64,000 nt of DNA, from assembly GCA_012861695.1 (NCBI GenBank), contig JAAOOA010000060.1, positions 7,046,697 to 7,110,696 of the forward strand. The letters are read 5' to 3'. A program made the position numbers and the translations under genes. Position 1 is the stretch's first letter; each line of letters starts with the position of its first letter. Positions 55,470 to 64,000 of this stretch are shown in pieces. The notes under the pieces were generated by a model. That model searched no databases, had not been told where the DNA came from, and saw only the letters and a program-made list of their open reading frames with translations. The DNA is from Trematomus loennbergii. Its lineage: Eukaryota; Chordata; Actinopteri; Perciformes; Nototheniidae.

Positions 55470-55924
55470 TCCCTCTTAATGAAACCCTTTTTCCTCACCA
55501 AGACGACAATGTTTACTATTATTTTCTTCCCTTACCGGATTCTTACAGACTGTTTTCGCTCTCGACTTTCTTTTTCTTTTTTATTTGTATTTGTATTATT
55601 ATTATTTTTATGTTTTACTTATGATTTTATCTGACTTATTCAGTTATTTTACTATTTGGAGCCATCCATACCTGTGGGTGGGGGTTTAAATGAAAAAAAA
55701 AAAAAAAAACTGTAAACAAGGACTCTCTACGAACCCTGAAGTGAATATGGAGCAATACATCACTTTATTTGATTTTCAAGGAGGTCCTTTGTAATGATCC
55801 CCATTGTCTTCATTTGCTAATTGTAACATCTGTACTGTTTTGTATTGATTATTACTGTTCTTACTTCTTGTCATTTGCTTGATTATGACTTGTTTGCAAT
55901 AAAAAGATGTGTAAAAAAAAAAAA
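55470..55924 (+). repeat. L1-like 3' UTR with poly-A tail
   Basis: A T-rich stretch is followed by GTGGGTGGGGGTTTAAATG, a long A run, AATAAAAAGATGTGTAAAAA and a final poly-A. It looks like the 3' end of a poly-A LINE. No coding part is left. Confidence 0.5.
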
Positions 55925-55925
55925 G

Positions 55926-56135
55926 AAGCATTTTAATGGCCAAACTATCCTACAATTTAGGATTTTCCAGAGAGGGTTATTTGTGAATATACGACCCACC
56001 GGAGCGTTTGCAGTCAACGGTAGCACTAGAGGTCTAAAACTTTAAAACGTGATTATAGGTCGTAATAAGCGCTTGAACAATCGACCTATTTGGTCGTATG
56101 AGTTGGAGGACTTGTTGTGTTTTAAATTCATTTGC
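55926..56135 (-). repeat. Right inverted repeat of the 14.7-kb composite
   Basis: Inverse of 41,441-41,641; see that entry. It follows the poly-A tail immediately and is followed by GCTCTTTAG. Confidence 0.65.
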
Positions 56136-56144
56136 GCTCTTTAG

Positions 56145-56909
56145 GGCTTAAAGCCTGCTTTCAAAGGCGACATCTTGCATTCCATTTCTGGTGCAGAAAT
56201 TTGCTCAAATACGTTGGAAATTAAAATGGATGACGAGTAGGTCGGTCCCCATTTCAATTTAAGCATACCCTCAAGTAACAATAAAGAAATATTGAAAACG
56301 GAAGAATAAGTAATGTAAACACTTTAAATGAGCGACAAAGAATAATGTTTCACCCGGATTTCTTTTCATCTGCTTCACCATCTTCCTCCCTGTGTGTGGG
56401 CCACCATCGTTATGACACCGTTCAATGCATACTTTTTAACACAGCCACTTTAAATTATTCACTGCCTATGCAATTTTCATGAGCTAGGTGATTACACACT
56501 GAAATGGTACTGCGGGCAAAACAGGAAAGTGTTTCTCCACAGCTTTGGCAGCACGGTGGCAAAAGCAGCAGAGGACTTCCCAGCACGGAGAAAAATCTAT
56601 TTTTCAAAGATATTCAGATCAAGAGATCTAAAAATGTCTTCCCGCAAACGTTCTGTTGCATCTTCTAATGAGGTTCGTGACCTCTTGCTGGGCACATTGA
56701 ACAGGAAAATAGTTTTTTGTGTACGGGGAGCATTGCAGCAATGCATGAATAATGGTTAAGTCGTTTTAAATAGTGCAGATCTTCAGTTTCATCGTTTGGT
56801 AATTTTTGAAAGCTGAACTCTTTCTTTATATGGTTGATGTGGATCAAGACCCATGCAAATGTATGGGATGTTTTAATCTTTGGAATTAGATCTTGATTTT
56901 TGACTGATA
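56145..56909. other. Non-coding
   Basis: No gene recognised. A 76-codon open frame at 56,529-56,759 lacks recognisable features. Confidence 0.45.
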
Positions 56910-57480
56910 CAAGGCTTTACTCTCTACAAAATCAGAAGGATACTGACTCAGAAGATGAAGCAGGTTCTTGGTGCAGTCTTTTTTCATCTCACGTCTTGAT
57001 TACCTTAACTCCTTCCTGGCTGGTCTACCTGCAAGTGCCTTCTAAACTCTTCAGCTGATCCTGACTGCAGCGGCTCTACTGGTCTTCAACCTCCCTTATT
57101 TCTCCGATACTATACTGCGACTTTCGCTGGTTACCAGTGTCTGCCCAAATCTTCAAATGCACATCGCTCTGCATCGGCCAATCGGCTCGCTACTCCCTTA
57201 CTGCGAGTTGGGGACCCAGGTACCCCTCAACAAAAAATGCACTTGTTTGCTAACTATACTCCAAAATGGTGGAACTGCTCCACATTGATATCAGGACAGA
57301 ATAAAGTCTACTCATCTTCCATTGTAGACTGGAGAAAAACATGATATTCACTATGTAGCACCTACATATGTTAGGCTCATCTAAAGTCAGTCCAGTTGCA
57401 CTTACAAAGATTTGACTTATTGATAACTGATGTGCCTGCAGGATCTTTGCTCTGTTGAGTTTTTAACTTCATAGTTGAAT
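56910..57480 (+). pseudogene. Strongly decayed L2 ORF2 relic
   Basis: The text follows the order of 39,290-39,990: CTCTCTACAAAATCAGAAGG, CTGGCTGGTCTACCTGCAAG, GCAGCGGCTC, CCAAAATGGTGGAA and TCATCTTCC, but with many substitutions, small deletions and stops. It encodes a broken version of the C-terminal part of L2 ORF2 (thumb and beyond) and lacks the catalytic palm motif. The 3' hairpin is not recognisable, and the last similar segment (TTAGGCTCATCTAAAGTC) is near 57,370. The heavy decay contrasts with the single frame change of the 38.8-kb copy, so it is much older. Confidence 0.75.
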
Positions 57481-60258
57481 GCACCTAATATATAAAAACT
57501 TAGGGTATTGCGCAGTGACCCCATTTTGAATACATTTTTTAACAATTTATATTCATTTAGGAATATGCCCATTGGGAGTTTTTAACATTCATGTGACCGT
57601 GCAACACGCGCATTCAAGGAGTTATAAGATCATATAGAATTATATGCAAAAGTTTCTTTGAGCAGACACTTCTTAGGAGCCAAGACTCCAGGAAGTCACT
57701 GGCCTGGCCAGGAAATAGTTCCAGCCTCAAACGTATCTTGTCATTTTCAGATTCCAAGATGAAGCAGATTAATAAGTAAACTTCAGAGGTTCTGGTTGGC
57801 CGACTTTTGGAACTTTCTGACAGAGCAAGGCCAGCTGTTTCCTGCTGTTTCCATGCTTTATGCTTTACTAAGCAAAATGCCTGCTGGCTGTACCTTCATA
57901 TTTGGAATAGATGCATAAGAGGACTATAGATCCTCTCCTATAACTCTCAGCAACAAAGTGAATAGGCATATTTCCTGAAATGTCAAGCTATTGCTTTATG
58001 CCCTTTAAGCTGGGGAATATTCTGACACAAATTTGCGAATAATTAAATGACCAAAAGCCACCTGACACACTATGAATACTCACTCCTCAGGTTAAAGAAA
58101 TGTGTGCTTGAGACGAGGCATAATTAAAAAGAATTAAGGACTGTCTACCGTGCTCAGGCTGGCTCGAGGAGTCCTTATATCTTTTAGGTGAGGCCATCCG
58201 TCTTTGTCCACAGCCTCAGCAGGAAAGAGATAGATGCATTCACTAACTGTGGTCTTGAGAAATCTGCACGAAATGATTAAGAGTGATAAATGGGGACACC
58301 GGATTTTGCAGGACCGACTTTCATATGACATCCATTATATCATCAATAGCAAAAAATATGCTTTTCAAGGAAAACGGTGGCAACAGCTTGAGAAATGTGA
58401 GTAAACTCTTGCCACATTCTGCATGTCATTGAAGCAGACAGAAAGAATATTGTCTTTGAAGCCATTATCTTCAGAAAAAAACAAGCTGATGATAAGAAGT
58501 ACTCTATTATGAATGTTTCATTGAGGGGGAAAATCTCTTAGCTAATTTGGCAACAATTTGTCACATTCTTAAAAGCATGAAAATGCTTATGCCGATGTTT
58601 TTTTTACCTTAACCCTGACAATGCAAAATGTATGAAGCGTGGGTATCTGTAAGACTGTCTTTTAAAGCTAATTTCTTTGCACATTATCATACGCTATGAA
58701 ACGGGCTAACTCTAAATGTGGATATGCATGACAGGAAACAGACAGACCCTGTATTCCCTTCTGTTGTTCAAATGGAGTCTTTGATACAGAGGATGGATGC
58801 CTATAGTGGCGTTTGTCTCATTGTCGCTGTGTTCCCTTACAAGAGATCAGACCAACTCTGATGAAATGTAGAGGGACCGAACCAAGCTGTCAAACCTCCA
58901 GAGGAAGCAGGTACCTGTAGCAGAAAAAGCATCAAAGCAAGTGCTCCGCTTATGAGGATACCAGTTGGCTTTTAGTGTTCTTTCCTGCTGATGCGTACCC
59001 TTTTTCATGTTTTATCAAAATAAAATGTTGGTTGATATGTCTTTAAAATATTTTTTATTGTCACTCTCTTGCAGAACATTGATCATGGAATACAAAAACA
59101 ACATATCTGCATCAGCATGGTCTCATCTGGATTTGTTCGAATCTCGGAGAGGTTTTCACAAAACATATGCCCTCTTTCAGCCTTTAGGGGAAAGGCAACG
59201 CTTTCTAGGGGACATATTAATTCTCCAGCCAGATAGCAGGGCTTGATTGATTCAAAGTCTATTCTTAGTTGGCATTTAGCTTAGCGCTAAATGATTTTTG
59301 GCTCGAACTGTCTCTGTCTCCGTTAGCCACTCTCCTCCTCTATTTCCCCCTTTTGTGTTTCTGTCTTTCTACCATAATGTATTTTTTCCCTCTGTATCTC
59401 TCCCTTCTTCCCTCACCTCATCTTCACTGTCTTGCTCCCTAATTACCTATCGCCTCCTTTTCCACGTCCATCCTCTCCTTCCTCCATCACTCCTAATTCC
59501 TCGGTGTAAAAAGCCATGGTCTGCATTTCGGATGGCTGAGAACAGCTGCCTCTCTCTCGCTCAGGCATGGACAGATCTTGTTATGGAGCCGGATAAACTG
59601 CTTCTTAGTCAGGCCATCATGAGCGTGCAACTCTTTCAATTTTTTTTCAGAAGTTTGGGGCAAAACAGTTATCCCTGTACCGAGAAACAAGGAGGCTACA
59701 CAAAAAACACATTCTACAAAAAACAAAGTTTTGTTTGCTGCTTTGTTTATTTGTTACTACTAAATAATGGAATCCCAACCTCTGAGGGAAATACTGTTAT
59801 GCTACGTGTTAATACACAATGTGCACACAGACAGAAACATAGTACTTAGCAGGTTTTAAAGATAAATGGATACCTGGGAGTGAATCACTCATACTGATTG
59901 TGTCTTTTACAGCCCTATTTTCCCATTAACAGCAGGTATGTTTACATGACTGGGAGAACTATACATGTTGTTGCTATAGAGCAGAGGCAACCGGGTACAC
60001 ATCACTGCAATCAATAACAGGTTAAAAGATAGACTTTATTAACAGCTGTTTCATTCTTAAAATGTTTTTATATATAATACAATTCTAATAATAGGTGTGT
60101 GTGGCATAAATGCTTAAAAGACAAGTGGTCATACATTTAGAACCCTGGGTAGATACCAACTCATTTGCCATTTGTTGTCACAGTTTTCTGTGAGAATGCT
60201 GAATATGAGTTGCACTTCTGGTAGCTGCTTTACAATAGCTGCCCTCCAATGGTTTAAT
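57481..60258. other. Unique non-coding DNA
   Basis: No exon or repeat end recognised. A pyrimidine-rich tract lies at 59,310-59,510 and accounts for the 183-codon frame there. Confidence 0.45.
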
Positions 60259-60390
60259 CAGTGGCGAGCCGTGACTTTTATACCTAGGCCCTCTAACCCC
60301 CCCCCCTTCCCTCGAAGTTTTCAAATATTATTTTTTAGAATATCTTAGGCCCTCAGAGAGAGCCTAGAGGGCTCTGGCGGCTCGCCACTG
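60259..60390. mobile_element. Miniature hAT element, 132 bp
   Basis: Left end CAGTGGCGAGCCGTGAC and inverted right end CAGTGGCGAGCCGCCAGAG. The flanks are GGTTTAAT at 60,251-60,258 and 60,391-60,398, an exact 8-bp duplication. Subterminal GGCCCTCT-like motifs are also inverted, so the whole element can fold on itself. Confidence 0.92.
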
Positions 60391-60398
60391 GGTTTAAT

Positions 60399-61764
60399 GA
60401 TAGAAACTAATTAACCCAAGCTACCAGGAAGTGGATTGCATTGAATCAAATGTTCCTAGTGGCCAAACAGTGGCTCTACAACTTTCTTGTCAGTCCGTGG
60501 CTACAATTTGGCCCAAATATACTTTTTCCCAATGACTTACATTGGGAAAACGTGTCTGTGAATAATATTTGTCGAACCAAATCAACAACCCAGTACGAAC
60601 ACTTGAATAGCCCATTTAAATCATTGAATCCTGAAATGTTTTAAATCAACTCATCCTAATCCAGTCTTATTTTCCCTCTTCATTCATTTGACTGAGCCAA
60701 GACCCGAGGTGAAGCCGCAGATTTGAGGCGGGACTTAAGGAAAATGTAAGTGTGCATATACTCTATGGGACCAGATCTCCGGATGATTTGGGTATTTTTT
60801 TAACTCATGTCACGCCATTCTGGCTTCATTGAACAGCTTCCATATGGATGAATGGGGCCCTGCCTCCAATGCTGAGTCTAGTTCTCTTTATACATCCATG
60901 GTTTTAAAATTAGGTAACCATTCGGGTTGTGTAAAAAAAGCATGAGCCCTTGTTGACTGTCAAAGGACAGATGGTCAGATTGCTAAGATTGTTAGGTGAA
61001 CATAAAAGGATTGTAGAAGTGAAAGTAAACCATTGAACCAAAGTAAACCATTCACAAGAACTATACAAATTATAAAAGCCTAGAAACAGCAGGCCTCTTA
61101 ATGCTCTTGTCATTAAGGGCACGGATATGAGGTTATGAATGTCCCATGAAGCATGCTATCCACAGCCTGTAGACAAAATATCTTGTTATGACCATGAAGA
61201 GCACATGATGACAACTGGCTGAATGTTATGCATACTGTTTCCGGGCAACAGCACGGCTCTGATGCAGTTTCTTTATTAGTGTCGATGCTCGTCGCTGGAA
61301 GGCAACTGGTTTCAGTCAGCTGTTCTCCCTGTTTCAGTAGTTAATTAGATAGTTAAATAATACAAAGTAAGGATTCATTTCCATTTCTTTTGTAATGCTA
61401 CAGGGACGTTACATCTTGGAATATTGCATGGATGCTTCACAGTCAGAATGCCAGGAGGTTTTTACCATTCTTCCCCTTATGCCCATATCATGAGTACTCC
61501 ATTATTGTTAACTTGAGGCAATATGAAACATGCGGTACACAGTATGAAGACAGTGTTCACTTCATCATTAGCCTCTTGTTTCTTGTGGAAACGTGTTTGG
61601 CTTTGAAAGGTTATTTTCCAGTTAGATTGAGGAGGTCGGTGCCACTTTAGATCTTTATGTTAAATGGCGGCAGGTTCCAAAATGGAATGGACTGTGCTGA
61701 TATAAATTCCAGATGCAGAGCCATTACCAGGTCAAGGTCAAACTCCAATGATAGCAAATGTAAT
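60399..61764. other. Unique non-coding DNA
   Basis: Nothing recognised. Confidence 0.45.
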
Positions 61765-62245
61765 GTCTAGTCAGTTCATTTTGACATCTTTGGTTTACTC
61801 GTGAACTCATGTTTAGTTAGTTAACAGTTTTCTGTTGTATGTTTTATGTTTAGCTTATTCTTCATCTTTAGATTAAGTTAGTTATGTTTTTTCATGTGTC
61901 ATTGTTCACTTGATAAGTTACAGTCACTAACGTCTATTCACTGTCTCATCAATCATGCAATGCACATTGCACTTCCTGGTTTTTTTGTACTTACCTTTCC
62001 ATCTTGTTTCAGAGCTCTTGACTTCCTGCCATTGTGTGTTTTCCCGTGAGATTGTCAGCCCCCCCTTGATTGTTGCCACCTGTGACCCATTAACCCTTGT
62101 ACATATAGTCCTCTTCTCTCTTAGTCCTGCGCCAGTTCGTCTTGTTCCATGTGTAGTCAAGAGAGCTAGCATTAGAGTCCAAATAATTCAGTTATGTCCA
62201 TGACAGCTCAAATACCACATCAATAAACACTGCTAAATCAGGTAA
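61765..62245 (+). other. LTR- or promoter-like segment
   Basis: TGTCTAGTC at the start, a CCACCTGTGACCCATTAACC and ACATATAGTCCTCTTCTCTC stretch, and an AATAAA near 62,221 resemble the layout of a fish LTR (TATA-like box, then polyadenylation signal). No flanking duplication or second LTR was found, so a decayed solo LTR is only a suggestion. Confidence 0.25.
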
Positions 62246-64000
62246 AAAGATTTTCATGTTTTCTTCTACGACAAAATATATGTCAATCAATACCGCACTG
62301 GTAAATATCAGATTTTCTATGTGTCATATAAAAGAGCGGATGCTAACAAGTGGAAAAATGAGACTACTAAACGTCATAATGCCAAACATTAGCCGCCTTT
62401 AGCTTAGCTTCATGAAAGCGGTGTTCATATGTGGAGATATGCTGCTGATCAAAGATTCCTGAAAGTGTGTTAGCCAGAAATATAATTTTCTGCAATATTC
62501 CGAGATCCAATGAAAACATCCTATTGATTTTTGTCTTGCAAGCCCGTTCAATGTTAATGGCCTACAAAAATATGTCATCAATGCTCCACTATAGGTGATA
62601 ACAGGAGATGGAGCTCCTCATATGTGGAACTGACTGCCTGTACAGTACGGTGTGTGTTACTGTATTATTAAGATGCATGAGTGGGACTATAAATCATTTA
62701 CGAGTTATATCCATGTACGGTAAAACCCTATTCATTTTAACATGATATTTAATACATGTGCTCAAGGTGTCCGGATCTTTGTGATAATTACAACAACAGT
62801 AATCCTTCTATGGTGACCATTTTATAACGTATGCAGCCTGTCAGTGTGGTTCACTTTTATATAGGTCACTACAGGAGTGGCTGATTTATGAAAGCTTCAA
62901 GCGAAAAATCTTATCTGTCCAGCTTTATACCTCCATTAGGCCCTCTTTGGGTGTTATTGATGGATCTGCAAGGGATACATCATTTATGTCACTGCTTCTG
63001 ACACACGTCCTCAAGATCAAAATCTCGGGGCAAGGCGTTGCATCTCCACTTCCTCCAAAAGTCCTCTCTGTTTGTCTCCCTCCCTCTTCCTCACTTCCTT
63101 CTAATTCATCCATCCCCCCTTTATCTCTCTCTCGTTTCTATCCACTGGTTAATAAAGATGCATGAATACTAAATTATAATTTGAATATCCAGAAGTTATA
63201 TGCAGTGCAGATGTGGCTTGCCAACATGGAAACAGCTGGTTCAAACTCCCAAAGGTGTACTACACCATTTGACACATTCAGTGGAATGAACTACAAAAAT
63301 AGATTTGGACGATTTTAACTGTATCTTTTCCCCCGTATCACCATATTAAGAGTAAAGGTACAGACTGTGTGACTGTCAAAAATATTTCATCACCATACTG
63401 ATAACGTATTAGCAATCAATTACAACTTCTATGCAAGGAGATGTTGCAACAGCTTGTGCTATTGTTGACTATAACATTTATTAATGCTTAAACCCACTTC
63501 CAACCTCACCTTTTATGCATTTCAGATAGATGCCATCGCCAAGCACACTGCCTACACCATGCTAAGAGAATGAATGGAAAAATGCTGTCGGAAAATACAG
63601 TAGCATACCAGGGCATTTTTGTATTATGTCTTCAGTAAAAAAACACATTTGGTACTTAGCTTAAGTTTAAGACTAATTTGCTGTTTTCAAAATCGCCAAA
63701 TGTTCCATCTGTTTTTTCATTAAGTCATTTTGATTTGATTCTCAAAGCGGCTGCCAAACAAATCTTGGACGTTGGATATTAGTATGTGTAAGGTGTAAAG
63801 TTTTGTTTTTGAACTGTAAAAGCTGAGCTGTTGGGTGAAGTTGAATTTGCACATGTCTTCTAACTTCAATTCAACTTCCTGTTCTGAATGTTACTTCCCA
63901 AATGTGACAGTAATCATTCAGTCAGTATCTCATCAGTTGCTTTTGCTATCATGCCTGTATGACTCACAGCCATGATTACTTAGAGCTGACTACTTTCAGT
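62246..64000. other. Unique non-coding DNA
   Basis: No gene, RNA gene or clear repeat recognised up to the end of the window. Confidence 0.45.

Noticed and set aside
41435..56135. Polinton/Maverick interpretation of the composite
   Set aside because: No protein-primed polymerase, packaging ATPase, capsid or Polinton-type integrase seen; the direct repeat is 9 bp, not 6.
59298..59849. 183-codon open frame starting Met-Ala-Arg-Thr
   Set aside because: Built on a pyrimidine-rich tract, giving a Ser/Leu/Pro-rich low-complexity peptide; no domain or splice evidence.

Overview
This window looks like teleost (ray-finned, probably percomorph) nuclear DNA. The evidence is one recognisable vertebrate exon, fish-type tRNA SINE relics, an L2 LINE with the GGATA 3' hairpin, a DIRS retrotransposon, a Ty3/Gypsy element with the Gmr1-like domain order, and very many non-autonomous hAT elements. 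There is no bacterial-style gene organisation. By eye, well over a third of the window is transposon-derived.

The only host gene I can support is exon 1 of a SorCS-family VPS10 receptor (best match sorcs1), minus strand, 12,195-12,826. It has a signal peptide, a furin-type RxRR site, the start of the VPS10 domain and a GT splice donor at 12,194. Positions 1-12,194 are therefore its first intron, and positions above about 12,830 are its promoter and upstream flank. The signal-peptide part and the VPS10 part lie in different reading frames.

Layout. (1) 1-12,194: intron with an unclassified dispersed repeat (1,515-3,405), a perfect 20-bp palindrome (3,674-3,720), a BED-finger hAT (5,482-6,525) and SINE relics. 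(2) 14,722-19,210: a MITE split by an element with 600-bp inverted repeats and an 8-bp target duplication (14,873-17,581), a TTA-flanked Harbinger-like MITE and hAT debris. (3) 19,868-21,289: non-autonomous hAT with spliced-exon relics. (4) 22,016-29,284: another MITE carrying a hAT-like shell, a small MITE and a Ty3/Gypsy retrotransposon (22,905-28,708). The Gypsy element has 5-bp duplications, a tRNA-Pro primer site, and integrase upstream of reverse transcriptase. (5) 31,383-36,664: two 1-kb sister hAT copies and a third hAT with a nested L2. (6) 38,812-40,070: 5'-truncated L2. (7) 41,435-56,135: an inverted-repeat-bounded, 14.7-kb composite. It holds a hAT (42,150-49,511) interrupted by a full-structure DIRS element (42,917-49,012), then more copies of the unclassified repeat, one split by a hAT at 52,847-54,545. 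The uninterrupted copy near 2,200 preserves the empty target site for that hAT. (8) 56,136-64,000: mostly unique non-coding DNA with an L2 relic and a 132-bp hAT MITE.

The window reads as a nesting record. Small MITEs and old repeats served as landing sites for hAT elements, and these in turn received retrotransposons. None of the hAT elements encodes a complete transposase, so all must have moved using enzyme supplied elsewhere. Percent identities and family names were judged by eye and were not computed.
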